This document shows, one piece after another, positions 51,874-60,941 of a stretch of DNA of 64,000 nucleotides. A model generated the notes under the pieces. The model did no database searches. It was not told where the DNA came from and saw only the letters and a program-made list of their open reading frames with translations. How positions within the stretch are numbered: the first letter of the stretch is position 1; each line of letters begins with the position of its first letter. A program made the translations under genes and the position numbers. This stretch comes from WS-11 sp035275545 (GTDB lineage: Bacteria; Eisenbacteria; RBG-16-71-46), in NCBI GenBank assembly GCA_035275545.1, contig DATEMP010000272.1:26195-90194 (forward strand), given 5' to 3'.

Positions 51874-52042
51874 GCGAGACCTCCTCCAGGATGTGAATCC
51901 AACCCGGAGTCTAGGCCGCTCCAGAAGCCTCCGTCCACGGCCGAATTGCCCGCCCCGAAGCCGGTCCGCGCGTGATAGCCTAGGGCCTTCCCCCGGCATT
52001 TCACCGCCGGCCGCCATCGGCGGCCGAGCCCGGAGCGTGCCC

Positions 52043-54217
52043 ATGATCCATCCGGGTAGAGCGTCCGTCCTCAGCTTCATCGTCGCCGCCACGCTGTGTG
52101 CCTCTCAGGCGGCCGCCACCGACTACACCTTCTCCTGGTCGAACCCGAAGCCGCAGGGAAACGGGCTCCGGGGTGTCGCGTTCGAGAACGCGAGCGTCGG
52201 CTACGCGGTCGGCCGGCTCGGCGCGGTGCTGCGCAGCACCGACGGCGGCGCCACGTGGCTCGATCGCACCAACGTCGCCCAGTTCCCGGTGGATCTCTAC
52301 GACGTGGCGATCCTCTCCCCCGGCGTTCTGCTTGCGGCGGGCGGGAGCGCAGGCCTCTACCGCTCGAACGACGGCGGCGACACCTGGTCCGCGGTCGCCC
52401 ATCCGGTCTCCTCCGTCCTCCACAACCTCCACCGCCTCGACGCGACCACGCTCACGGCGGTGGGTGACCTCGGGGTCGTGCTGCGCTCGACCGACAACGG
52501 CGCCACCTGGTCCGCGCTCCCGTCGCCGGGAAGCTTCCCGCTGCGCGATCAGTTCTGGGCGAGCGCGTCGGACGGCTACGTGTGCGGTCTCGGCGTCGTC
52601 CGGCACACCACCAATGGCGGGCTCAATTGGACCACCCTGCCGGGCGTGAGCGAGGCGGGCGTGCCGGAGTTCCACGACGTGTTCTTCACCGACGCCCTGA
52701 ACGGCTGGGTCCTCGAGCACTTCGCCACCTACCGCACCACCAATGGCGGGGTGTCCTGGTCCGCTCAGAGCCAGAACTTTCCCAGGCCGCTCTACCAGCA
52801 CGAAGGATTGTGGATCGACGCCAGCACGCGCTACGTCATCACCAACCTCGAAGGCGCGGACGTCTGGAAGACCGTCAACGACGGGCAGACCTGGACGCTC
52901 CTCTACGAGCACAACAACACGGAGGGGAACACCGACATCGACCGGCTGCCCGACGGCACGCTGGTGTCGGTGAGCAGCGACGGCGATCTCCTGCGCAGCA
53001 CGAATGCGGGCGCGACCTGGCAGAACTTCACACTGAATCCCGGCCTGGGTGAGCGCCAGACGCTGAATCGCATGGCGTTCACTCCCGGCGGGCATGCGTT
53101 CGCCGGCGGCTACGGCGCGCTCTGGCTGCGCAGCGACGACGCGGGTGCCTCGTGGACGTTCGGCACGCCCGCGCCTCCCGGGCTCGGCACCACCTACGAG
53201 ATCGAGTTCCTGAACGACGCGCTCGGGTTCGCGGGCGGGGTGATGTCGCCCTCCAGCCCCTCGCGCATCTGCCGCACCGTGGACGGCGGCGTGACCTGGA
53301 CCGCGCACACGCTGGCGAACGAGTTCGGATGGGTCCATGGCATCTCGATCGTCGACGCCCAGACCCAGTTCGCCGTGACCTACGGCGGCGACGGGATCAA
53401 CAAGGTGTTCCGCTCCACCGACGGCGGCGCGACCTGGCCGCAGCGCGGCGCCGGGCTGCCGCTGGTGCGCGTGGAGTGCGTTCAGTTCCTGGACGCGAAC
53501 GTCGGCTACGCCGGCGGCGGGGCGTCGACGTTCAGCGCGCGCGTCATCAAGACCATTGACGCGGGCGCGACCTGGACGCCGCTCGCGGGCGAAGGGCTGC
53601 TCGGCGGCCGGGTGGTGGAGATGCACTGGTTCGACGCGACGCACGCGGTTGCGGCCGGCGACGGCGGGGTGTTCCGCACCACCGACGGCGGCGCGAGCTG
53701 GAGCCGCACGCTCGCGGTCTACATGGACGACCTCGATTTCCGCGACGCGCTCCACGGCTTCACCTGCAACTACTCGCCCGCGGTGTGGCAGACCTCGGAC
53801 GGCGGGCAGACGTGGAGCCAGATCCCGCTGCCCTGGACCGGCGGGCCCACCAGCATCGAGGCGCGTCCCGACGGTTTCGTGGTGTGCGGGCTGGGGAGCG
53901 TCATCCTCGCGGCGCACGAGGCGGGCGTCACGGGTGTGCCCGCACCGGAGCCGGCCGGCTCCGAGCCCGCGGGCATCGCGTTCGCGCCCAACCCCACCAC
54001 CGGCTCACTGCAGATGCGTTTCGTGAGCGGAATGGCCGGCGTGTGCGAGGTGAGCGTCTACGACGCCGCGGGCCGCCGGGTCGCGTCGTTCCGGCGCGCG
54101 GTGGGGCGTGGCCCGGTGGCTCTCGACTGGCGCGCCCGTGGGTCGGGCATCCACTTCGTGTCGGTTCGCGATCCCGCCGGGGTGGTCCACAACGGCCGCT
54201 TCCTGCTGCTGCGCTGA
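52043..54217 (+). CDS. Secreted YCF48/BNR-repeat protein with FlgD-like C-terminus
   Basis: A 724-aa protein from ATG 52043 (MIHPGRASVL); the frame is open further upstream without signal character. The signal peptide ends CASQAAA. Residues 40-630 contain about a dozen repeats with VLRSTDGGATW-type Asp-box motifs (LRSTDNGATWSAL, FRTTDGGASWS), forming a YCF48/sialidase-like propeller. The C-terminus has FAPNPTTGSLQMRFV, VYDAAGRRVASF and GIHFVSVRDPAG, the sorting module. Surface protein; a sialidase activity cannot be inferred from the Asp boxes alone. Confidence 0.85.
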   Translation: MIHPGRASVLSFIVAATLCASQAAATDYTFSWSNPKPQGNGLRGVAFENASVGYAVGRLGAVLRSTDGGATWLDRTNVAQFPVDLYDVAILSPGVLLAAGGSAGLYRSNDGGDTWSAVAHPVSSVLHNLHRLDATTLTAVGDLGVVLRSTDNGATWSALPSPGSFPLRDQFWASASDGYVCGLGVVRHTTNGGLNWTTLPGVSEAGVPEFHDVFFTDALNGWVLEHFATYRTTNGGVSWSAQSQNFPRPLYQHEGLWIDASTRYVITNLEGADVWKTVNDGQTWTLLYEHNNTEGNTDIDRLPDGTLVSVSSDGDLLRSTNAGATWQNFTLNPGLGERQTLNRMAFTPGGHAFAGGYGALWLRSDDAGASWTFGTPAPPGLGTTYEIEFLNDALGFAGGVMSPSSPSRICRTVDGGVTWTAHTLANEFGWVHGISIVDAQTQFAVTYGGDGINKVFRSTDGGATWPQRGAGLPLVRVECVQFLDANVGYAGGGASTFSARVIKTIDAGATWTPLAGEGLLGGRVVEMHWFDATHAVAAGDGGVFRTTDGGASWSRTLAVYMDDLDFRDALHGFTCNYSPAVWQTSDGGQTWSQIPLPWTGGPTSIEARPDGFVVCGLGSVILAAHEAGVTGVPAPEPAGSEPAGIAFAPNPTTGSLQMRFVSGMAGVCEVSVYDAAGRRVASFRRAVGRGPVALDWRARGSGIHFVSVRDPAGVVHNGRFLLLR

Positions 54218-54218
54218 G

Positions 54219-54243
54219 GACCTACCCGAAGAACAGGTAGGTC
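54219..54243. terminator. 8-bp hairpin between convergent genes
   Basis: GACCTACC (54219-54226) pairs with GGTAGGTC (54236-54243) around a 9-nt loop, placed exactly between the ends of the BNR-repeat gene and the Spm-like gene. Confidence 0.5.
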
Positions 54244-55463
54244 ACGCCGATCGAGGCGAGCACCCCGACCACCTCGGACGCCAGGGCGCAGCCCAGGGCA
54301 TGGCGCGTCTTCTTCACGCCGACCGAGCCGAAATACACCGCCAGCACGTAGAACGTGGTCTCCGTGCTGCCCTGGATGATGCACGAGAGACGCCCGGCGA
54401 ACGAGTCCGCTCCCAGCGTCTTCATCGTCTCCACCATCATCCCCCGCGCGCCGCCGCCCGAGAGCGGCTTGATGAGCGCGGTCGGCATGGCGTCCACCCA
54501 GCGGGTATCCATGCTCAGCTGGCTCGCGCCCGCCTTGATGGCGCCCAGGAACGCCTCGAGCGCCCCGCTGGCGCGCAGCACGCCGACCGCGACCAGGATC
54601 GCCACCAGGTAGGGAACGATCCCGATCGCAACCCCAAAACCCTCCTTGGCCCCCTCGATGAACGTCTCGTAGAGCGGCAGCTTGCGCCGTGCCCCGGCGA
54701 TCAGGAACGAAGCGATGAGCGCGATCAGGATGGCATTGGCGAGCACCGCCGATTGCTGGGCCACCGCCTCCGGGGCGAGCCGCGAGAAGTGCCACACCAG
54801 ACCGGCGACCGCCAGGGTCAGCCCGCCGAGCCAGGCGAGTACCACGCGATTCCAGAGGTTCAGCTTCTGGACCGCGGCCACGATCAGCAGGCCCGAAAGA
54901 TCGGCGACGAACGTGGCGATGAGAATGGGCACGAACACGTCGGCGGGGTTGGCGGCGCCGAGCTGCGCGCGAAACGTCATGATCGAGATGGGCACGAGCG
55001 TCACCGACGACGCATTCATCACCATGAACAGCACCATCTCGTCGGTGGCGCGGTCGGGCTCGGGATTGAGGCTCTGGAGATCCTTCATCGCCTTGAGGCC
55101 GAGCGGCGTCGCGGCGTTGTCGAGCCCCAGGATGTTGGCCGATCGGTTCATCACGATCGAGCCGCTCGCGGGATGCCCCGGCGGGATGCCGGGGAACAGC
55201 CGCCGGAACAGCGGGCCGACGGCCGTGGCGATCGTGTCGGTGACGCCGGCCTTCTCCGCGATCTTCATCAGCCCGAGCCACAGGCTCATCACGCCCGTCA
55301 GGCCGATCGCGATCTCGAAGGCGGTCTTCGACGAATCGAAGAGCGCGCCCACGACGTCCTTCATCACATCGGGCTTCCCGCCCACCGCCGCCTGCCACAC
55401 CGCCACGCCGAACGCGATGAGGAAGAAGGCAGCCCAAATCCAGTTGAGCATGCCGCGCAGCAT
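54222..55463 (-). CDS. SpmA-SpmB fusion, nucleoside-recognition (Gate) membrane protein
   Basis: A 413-aa protein with about ten helices. The N-terminal half matches SpmA (NWIWAAFFLIAFGVAVWQAAVGG, then SGSIVMNRSANILGLDNAATPLGLKAMKDLQ and FMVMNASSVTLVPISIMTFRAQLGA). The C-terminal half matches SpmB (FIEGAKEGFGVAIGIVPYLVAILVAVGVL, then TALIKPLSGGGARGMMVE and IQGSTETTFYVLAVYFGSVGVKKTRHAL). In sporulating Firmicutes these are two proteins. The fusion occurs in many non-spore-formers, where transport or membrane-assembly roles are suspected. Confidence 0.85.
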   Translation of the reverse strand: MLRGMLNWIWAAFFLIAFGVAVWQAAVGGKPDVMKDVVGALFDSSKTAFEIAIGLTGVMSLWLGLMKIAEKAGVTDTIATAVGPLFRRLFPGIPPGHPASGSIVMNRSANILGLDNAATPLGLKAMKDLQSLNPEPDRATDEMVLFMVMNASSVTLVPISIMTFRAQLGAANPADVFVPILIATFVADLSGLLIVAAVQKLNLWNRVVLAWLGGLTLAVAGLVWHFSRLAPEAVAQQSAVLANAILIALIASFLIAGARRKLPLYETFIEGAKEGFGVAIGIVPYLVAILVAVGVLRASGALEAFLGAIKAGASQLSMDTRWVDAMPTALIKPLSGGGARGMMVETMKTLGADSFAGRLSCIIQGSTETTFYVLAVYFGSVGVKKTRHALGCALASEVVGVLASIGVTYLFFG

Positions 55464-55571
55464 GTTCGGAGACGTGCGACAGCGTCAAGCGGGAATCTTG
55501 GGACCAGGAGACGAGACGGGCGCCGAGCCTCCCGCCCCGCGCCTGCGTCTCGTTACACTCCGGCCCTGCCG

Positions 55572-56264
55572 CTACCGATAGAGGCTCTTCACCCTGCCCC
55601 ACGTCGACCTATGGGTGACGGTCGGAATGGCCTGCTGCATCAGGAGGATGACGTCATCGAAGTCAGCCTCGATGGTGGGGTCCGTGGAATCCTCGAAGCA
55701 CTCCCACCAGTCATGGAAATTGACGCCGATTCCCCCGTAGGTCAGTGCGTGCGGGGAACCGAGATTGCGTGAGTCCTGGGAGTAGAACGTCCCGGCCGGA
55801 CCCTGAATGTAGAAGCCGAACGCGTTGGCGTTCACCCCAGGGTAGGTGTTCTGACCGTGGATGATCGCGTTCTGGTCGAACAGGGTCACCGTCAGGTTGC
55901 CCCCGCTGAAGTACACGACCGCGAACCAGCCGACCCTGGCAGTGTCCGGAAGGACGTTGAACAGCGGGGACGCGGGCATGGTTGTGTCGTAGATCCCGAT
56001 CGCATGGCTGGTCACGCTGGTCCTCACCAGCTCGATCAGCAGAGAGGAGGTCAGGAAGTCCGACGAGGCATTCCAGACCTGCGCGTCAAGCTGGTCTGTC
56101 AGGGGGTCGATCGGATGCATTCCGCTCTGCAGATCCGCGCTGTTGAATACGACCTGCGGATCGCGAGGCGGGAACGCCGCAGCGATCGAAAAGGATGCGA
56201 CGAGCAGCGACAGCGTCATGCCCGTCGCACCCAGAATCCGAAACGACCTCCGAGCCATTCCCAT
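55572..56264 (-). CDS. Secreted DUF4114-like protein
   Basis: A 230-aa protein. The signal peptide (about residues 12-30, TGMTLSLLVASFSIAAA) is followed by a beta-rich domain. Near the C-terminus, GVNFHDWWECFEDSTDPTIEADFDDVILLM matches the FED...D-x-D-x-D-D pattern of DUF4114 domains, which are common in PEP-CTERM/secreted proteins. It ends WGRVKSLYR. It lies 4 nt downstream of the cytochrome gene and may be co-transcribed with it. Confidence 0.65.
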   Translation of the reverse strand: MGMARRSFRILGATGMTLSLLVASFSIAAAFPPRDPQVVFNSADLQSGMHPIDPLTDQLDAQVWNASSDFLTSSLLIELVRTSVTSHAIGIYDTTMPASPLFNVLPDTARVGWFAVVYFSGGNLTVTLFDQNAIIHGQNTYPGVNANAFGFYIQGPAGTFYSQDSRNLGSPHALTYGGIGVNFHDWWECFEDSTDPTIEADFDDVILLMQQAIPTVTHRSTWGRVKSLYR

Positions 56265-56268
56265 CCGC

Positions 56269-58548
56269 CTATCGGACGATCAGCAACCGTGCCGTGCGCG
56301 AATCCCGGGCGGCGCCCGCATCGGTGCGGGTGAGCCTTACGAAGTAGACGCCGGCGGGAAGCGCGCCGGCCTCGGCCGCGCGCACGTCGTGCCAGCCGGG
56401 ACCGAGCGACGCGAACGCGCGTGACGAGAGCGTCCGGCCCGCAACGTCGACCACCTCGAGTCGCACGCCGCCCGCGACCGGCAGCGAGAACGACACCGTC
56501 ACGTCCCCGCTCGCCGGCGACGGGCGAGGCGGGGCGAGCGCGAATGCCGTCGCACCAGGAACATTCACCCAGGTCTCGGCGACGAAGCTGCGCGAGCCTC
56601 CCTCGTCGACCGCGAGCCGGTAGCCGTAGCGGATCCCGCGCGTGACATCCCGGTCGGAGAACGCGATGCGGCCGTCGCCGTCGGAGCTGACACTCGCGAG
56701 GTCGGCCCATTCATTCGCATCCGTGCGGCGCTGGACGGTGGCGCCGAACACGCCGGACCCGGGCGCCGACCACATGAGATGCACCGCCCCGTCGCGCACC
56801 TCCGCCGAGACCAGGGCGAGCGCCGTGGGCGTGGGCGTGCAGGCTCCGGGATTCTGGAGCAGCACGTCCCACTCCCGGATCTCCGTGAAGGTGGTGCCGA
56901 CGACCATCTTGAGCTGGATGCGATAGCTGCCGGGGGCGAGATTCCCGAAGTCCCTGGTCTTCTGGTTGAACGGCCCCGGCATCTCGGTGAAGTCCTGGCA
57001 TGGGGCCCCGACGGCTGCCGTCTTGCAGTATCCCCACCGGTACTCCGTCGCTTCTCCCCAATCGTCGGAAATGGTGCCGTCGGCGACGAGATTGGCGGGA
57101 GGCGGGCAGAATATGAATGCGAAGTCGCACGCCTTGGGATTGCGCCCGTTGATCGTGAACGCCGGGATCGGCCGCTTCTCGTTGCGCTTGCCGAGCAATT
57201 CCGCGGTGTGGTTCGGGAACCGGCCCTGGCCGGAGGGCGGCATGGTGAACGTCGTCATCGGTCCGTAGGTGCCGTCCGGAGACGTCGACCTTCTCAAGAT
57301 GAAGGCATAGCCGTCATATGCGTTGTAGTCCGGGGCCGGCGGCGGCGGCGGCGGCGGACCGCCCGAATAGTTGATCTTCCTCGACACCACCGGGAATCGG
57401 CCATCGCCCCCATCACTCGGCTTGAAGTGGCAGTTGAGGCACCCGTCGCCCGGGCTCGCGGGCGGGTTGCCCGGGGGGACGCCATTCAGCTGATCGCCGG
57501 GACCGGGGTTCTGCGGCCACGACGGATCCACCATGGGCTTGTACCAGTCGTCCGAGAACTCGCTGGCGGTGGCGAGCGCCGTCCCGGGATGCACGATGTA
57601 CGCATTCTCGCCCGCGTGACAGGCGGTGCACATGCCCGGCCCTTTGTGGGTTCCCAGCTTCAGGCCCGGGCCGCCGTCGAAGTCGGTGAGCGGATAGTTC
57701 ACGGTCCGGTCGATCAGGAAGGACGTGCCGTCGCGCTGGTTGTCCCAGAAGCACGCCCGGCTCGAGGCCTTGCCGACGCAAATGATGCCCAGCAGCCTGA
57801 TGTCGCCGGTCGCGTCCGGGGCGCGCGGGAGCGCGATGCACAGGCCCACCGGGTCGGTGCTGGTGTACTTGTAGACCTCGACGTACCCGGTGCCGGCGCT
57901 CCACAGGAAGTTCTTCTCCCGCGGGAGCTCGGGAGCGACCTTCTCCCATTTGCCGGGTCCGACGTTGGCGGGACCCCAGTCCGGGGGAATCGGCACGCCG
58001 CACGCCTTGCACTCCTCGATGTACTTCAGCTTGTCTGCGAGCGGCGTCTCGACCGTGATGCGGTTGGGATTCACCGGCATCGCGTCGAGCAGGTGGGTCA
58101 GATGCCCGGCGGGCACGAACGGCGTGCCCTTGGCCGCGCCCTCCAGGTTCCACTGGAGGTACCACCGCAGCAGCTTGTTCTTGCCGCGCACGTCCTCGAG
58201 CTTCTGCAGGGGGTCGATCTCATCGAGGAACCAATCGATGAGCGCCGATCTGGCGATCAGCTTGCTCTGGCGATCCCAGGTGCGTCCTTCCAGGAGCTTG
58301 GACGACTGATCCGCCAGGCTCGCGCGCTGCGATCCCGTGGCGAGCGAGGAGAGCGCGTAGAGATACATACCCTGCGCCTGCTCGATGAACTCGGGCGTGA
58401 TGTCGATCGGAAGCCCCTCACGATCGAACGCGACGCCGTGGCCGGAGAACGCGATCGGGTCCGTCTGGTTCAGCCTCCAGCTCACGACCGTCATCACGAC
58501 CAATCCGGCGATCAACACCAACCGCACGATCCCGCGCGTGTGTCGCAT
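56269..58548 (-). CDS. Exported c-type cytochrome with FlgD-like sorting C-terminus
   Basis: A 759-aa protein from ATG 58548 (MRHTRG). The signal or anchor is at residues 8-25 (IVRLVLIAGLVVMTVVSW). Two haem sites CxxCH are present: CTACH (residues about 310) and CLNCH (about 370), with an extra CKACG around 185 that lacks His. A Pro-rich linker, an Ig-like domain (about 530-680) and then PRPSPASGDVTVSFSLP, VDVAGRTLSSR and LPAGVYFVRL form the sorting module. The protein is probably a surface-delivered di-haem cytochrome. The 3' gene (DUF4114-like) follows by 4 nt. Confidence 0.8.
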   Translation of the reverse strand: MRHTRGIVRLVLIAGLVVMTVVSWRLNQTDPIAFSGHGVAFDREGLPIDITPEFIEQAQGMYLYALSSLATGSQRASLADQSSKLLEGRTWDRQSKLIARSALIDWFLDEIDPLQKLEDVRGKNKLLRWYLQWNLEGAAKGTPFVPAGHLTHLLDAMPVNPNRITVETPLADKLKYIEECKACGVPIPPDWGPANVGPGKWEKVAPELPREKNFLWSAGTGYVEVYKYTSTDPVGLCIALPRAPDATGDIRLLGIICVGKASSRACFWDNQRDGTSFLIDRTVNYPLTDFDGGPGLKLGTHKGPGMCTACHAGENAYIVHPGTALATASEFSDDWYKPMVDPSWPQNPGPGDQLNGVPPGNPPASPGDGCLNCHFKPSDGGDGRFPVVSRKINYSGGPPPPPPPAPDYNAYDGYAFILRRSTSPDGTYGPMTTFTMPPSGQGRFPNHTAELLGKRNEKRPIPAFTINGRNPKACDFAFIFCPPPANLVADGTISDDWGEATEYRWGYCKTAAVGAPCQDFTEMPGPFNQKTRDFGNLAPGSYRIQLKMVVGTTFTEIREWDVLLQNPGACTPTPTALALVSAEVRDGAVHLMWSAPGSGVFGATVQRRTDANEWADLASVSSDGDGRIAFSDRDVTRGIRYGYRLAVDEGGSRSFVAETWVNVPGATAFALAPPRPSPASGDVTVSFSLPVAGGVRLEVVDVAGRTLSSRAFASLGPGWHDVRAAEAGALPAGVYFVRLTRTDAGAARDSRTARLLIVR

Positions 58549-58731
58549 GGCGACCTCCACAAGTCGGCGACGAATACATCAGCGATTCGCCTCTGAGCTC
58601 GGAAAGGGTCGCACCGGGGGACGCGGCCGCCTCCCATAGGTGCGGCAGGGTACGACTCACGCCGGGAGGCCCGAAAGCAAATTGGCGCGTCAGATGACGA
58701 TTGAGTTCATCGTCAACAAACTCATGCGCGC

Positions 58732-59640
58732 CTACCGGAACTCGGCCGGAGCGATCGGCTCGTTGATGCGGTAGCTCGTCACCTTGGCCTGGGACACCAG
58801 GCGCCGCGATCGATCCGAGAGCATCTCCGAGATCCGCCATCCGCTGGGGATCCATCCCCACCGCGGGTCCTCGACGTAGTCGATGTCGATCGCGGCGATC
58901 AGGTTCTGCTCGCCGAGGACGTCGAACCGGCGCACCAGGTAATCCCGCTCGGGCTCGATCCACGTCATCGTCTTCCACCCCGATGGGTCGTGGCGCTCCT
59001 CCAGGAAGAACACCGAACTCCCGCGGTGGAACCGCCGCCTCTCGTTGGTGACCGCGCGCTCGATGAGCTGGTGCCCCATCACCGGGTCGAGCGCGCGAAA
59101 CGAGAGGAGGATCGGCCGGGTGTCCAGGTTCTGCGCGTCCACGTTCGTCACCGTGGGACGCGCAGCCGGCGGCGGTGACTCGGTGAGCGAGGTGATGGTG
59201 GTGCGTCCCGACTGCCCGTCGAACACGCTCAGGTAGCGGTAGTGGCGTCTCACGCCCATCCCGTCGTTGCGGCCGCCTGCCGGCGCCTTCACGCGGATGC
59301 CGTCCGGCTCCTCGCCGCGGTCGAAATCGAACGAGTAGCGCATCCGGTCGCCGTCCACGACGAGCGTCTTGTGCACGGTGTAGCTCCGGTCACGCAGCAG
59401 GTTGGGAATGTTCAGCCACTCGCGCTCCGGGAATCGCGGATTCGGGACCCACCCGCGAGGGTGCACCTGCTCTTCGGTCCATTCGAACCGGAACGTCCGG
59501 ATCGCGTCCTGCCGCTTCTGCCACGCGGCGATGACATCCGCCCGCGTGGGGACCGGTTTGCTGCGGTCCACGACCACGGGGCGGGTGTCGTCCTGGGCGA
59601 TGAGCGGGGCGGCGGTCAGAAAGCACGCCACCAGCGACAT
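58732..59640 (-). CDS. Exported unknown protein
   Basis: A 302-aa protein. I start at 59640 (MSLVACFLTAAPLIAQ), which gives a clean signal peptide; ATG 59721 gives an unlikely long n-region. The mature part begins with a helix containing DVIAAWQKRQDAIRTFRFEWTEEQ, followed by beta-rich sequence. The general layout resembles the outer-membrane lipoprotein carrier (LolA)-like fold of unknown proteins in Planctomycetes. No enzyme motif is visible. Confidence 0.6.
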   Translation of the reverse strand: MSLVACFLTAAPLIAQDDTRPVVVDRSKPVPTRADVIAAWQKRQDAIRTFRFEWTEEQVHPRGWVPNPRFPEREWLNIPNLLRDRSYTVHKTLVVDGDRMRYSFDFDRGEEPDGIRVKAPAGGRNDGMGVRRHYRYLSVFDGQSGRTTITSLTESPPPAARPTVTNVDAQNLDTRPILLSFRALDPVMGHQLIERAVTNERRRFHRGSSVFFLEERHDPSGWKTMTWIEPERDYLVRRFDVLGEQNLIAAIDIDYVEDPRWGWIPSGWRISEMLSDRSRRLVSQAKVTSYRINEPIAPAEFR

Positions 59641-59745
59641 GACCAGGCGCCGCGCCCACAGGGCAGCGCCCGGGAACTCCGCGCCGCAGTGATCGCCACC
59701 ATCGGGATTCGGGCATGGCATCCGGCGACTATACCGGTCCGCCGC

Positions 59746-60069
59746 TCACTGCAGCTCGGCGCCGCACCTCCGGCAGATCGGGTGGTTCAGCGTGCGCGTC
59801 AGCAGGCCGCCGCAGGCGGGGCAGCGCCAGTTGCGAAACGAGAGCGCGATCGCGCCGAGAATGAGCGCGAAGAAGCCGATGAGCCACGCACGGATCGGGA
59901 TGCCCATGATGGCGTCCAGCGGCCCCGGATGGTTCCGCTTGGCGAGCGCCACCACCACGACCGGGACCATGAACAGCGCATAGATCAGGACCTGACTCCG
60001 TCGCCGCGCCGCGAACCGTCGCTTGAGATCGGATCCGCCTCCGCGGCCGCTGGTTCCGGAAGGTCCCAT
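59746..60069 (-). CDS. Small membrane protein with C-terminal zinc ribbon
   Basis: A 107-aa protein whose start overlaps the upstream stop by 1 nt (TGATG). Two helices (SQVLIYALFMVPVVVVAL and PIRAWLIGFFALILGAIAL) are followed by a cytoplasmic CPACGG...CRRCG zinc ribbon (four Cys in the last 25 residues). It is co-transcribed with the next upstream membrane protein. Role unknown. Confidence 0.7.
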   Translation of the reverse strand: MGPSGTSGRGGGSDLKRRFAARRRSQVLIYALFMVPVVVVALAKRNHPGPLDAIMGIPIRAWLIGFFALILGAIALSFRNWRCPACGGLLTRTLNHPICRRCGAELQ

Positions 60070-60560
60070 CACCCGATCGGCTTGCTCGTGGGGACCGAGA
60101 CCTTCTCGTCGACCGGGTCCCGGGGCCGGCGACGCTCCGCAAGCACCCAGCAGGCAACCCCGCCGGTGATGAGCGACGCGGTGTGGAACCACTGCCACGG
60201 ATCGCGCCGGTTCGCGATCAGGCAGGCCAATGATGCGAGGATCAGGAACACACCGGCGACGCGCAGCGCGCCCGGCGACAGGAGCCCGCCATCGCGGCGG
60301 CGGCGGCCGGTGATCAGCCGGAACGACACCCAGGCGCCGGGAATGCCGAGCACGAGCAGGATGGCGATCACGAGCGGGATCCCGCGCTTGCCGGGCGCAA
60401 GCAGCGGCGGCTCGAACACCCCACGCTCGAATCCGACCACGATCACCCAGACGGCCAGGCCGATGAACAGAAGGGCGAAGAGCGCCGCGACCACGCCCAC
60501 CAGCCGCTCGAGCCCGCGACCGCTGGGCGTGAGCAGGGTCTCGGTGTCATGGAGACGCAT
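60069..60560 (-). CDS. Small polytopic membrane protein
   Basis: A 163-aa protein with four helices (VGVVAALFALLFIGLAVWVIVVG, IPLVIAILLVLGIPGAWVSF, ALRVAGVFLILASLACLI, ASLITGGVACWVLAE). No recognised family. Coupled to the zinc-ribbon protein by a TGATG overlap. Confidence 0.65.
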   Translation of the reverse strand: MRLHDTETLLTPSGRGLERLVGVVAALFALLFIGLAVWVIVVGFERGVFEPPLLAPGKRGIPLVIAILLVLGIPGAWVSFRLITGRRRRDGGLLSPGALRVAGVFLILASLACLIANRRDPWQWFHTASLITGGVACWVLAERRRPRDPVDEKVSVPTSKPIG

Positions 60561-60650
60561 GCTCCACGTTATCGGCCGCGACGCGGCGGGAAAACAGCGA
60601 GCCGGAGGCTCCGCTCAGTGTGTGGATCGAGTAAGCCCCCGGCCCTGGGC

Positions 60651-60668
60651 TCACCCCGCAAGGGGTGA
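60651..60668. terminator. 7-bp hairpin with GCAA loop
   Basis: TCACCCC (60651-60657) pairs with GGGGTGA (60662-60668). It lies just after the stop of the short membrane protein on the minus strand. No T-run, so a weak or rho-assisted terminator is possible. Confidence 0.4.
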
Positions 60669-60692
60669 CCCGTACCGATATGTCCCTGCGAT

Positions 60693-60941
60693 CTAGGCGC
60701 GCGACGAGGACGAACCGCCGCGATTCGTGAGCGCGATCACCACCACCAGGAAGATGGCGACACCCACGCCGACCGCCCAGACCCACGGCTCGGCGTACCA
60801 CGAGGTCGTCGTGGTGCGGATCGGCTCCGTCGTCTGCTGCGTCTGCTGCGTCTGATCCTGGGCAAAGGCCGCTACGGTCCAGAACGCGCTCGAACAGGCT
60901 GCGGTCACCGCCGCAATCTTCTTATGGATCAGGCTGCGCAT
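60693..60941 (-). CDS. Short exported protein with C-terminal membrane helix
   Basis: An 82-aa protein from ATG 60941, with GGGAGG 8 nt before it. The signal peptide ends AAFAQ. A Gln/Thr-rich stretch (QTQQTQQTTEPIRTTTTS) and one membrane helix (AVGVGVAIFLVVVIAL) near the C-terminus follow. Ser-rich end. Function unknown. Confidence 0.7.
   Translation of the reverse strand: MRSLIHKKIAAVTAACSSAFWTVAAFAQDQTQQTQQTTEPIRTTTTSWYAEPWVWAVGVGVAIFLVVVIALTNRGGSSSSRA

Noticed and set aside
52001..53917. 638-codon minus-strand frame opposite the BNR-repeat gene
   Set aside because: Arg/Gly/Ala-rich shadow of a clearly coding plus-strand gene with Asp-box repeats.
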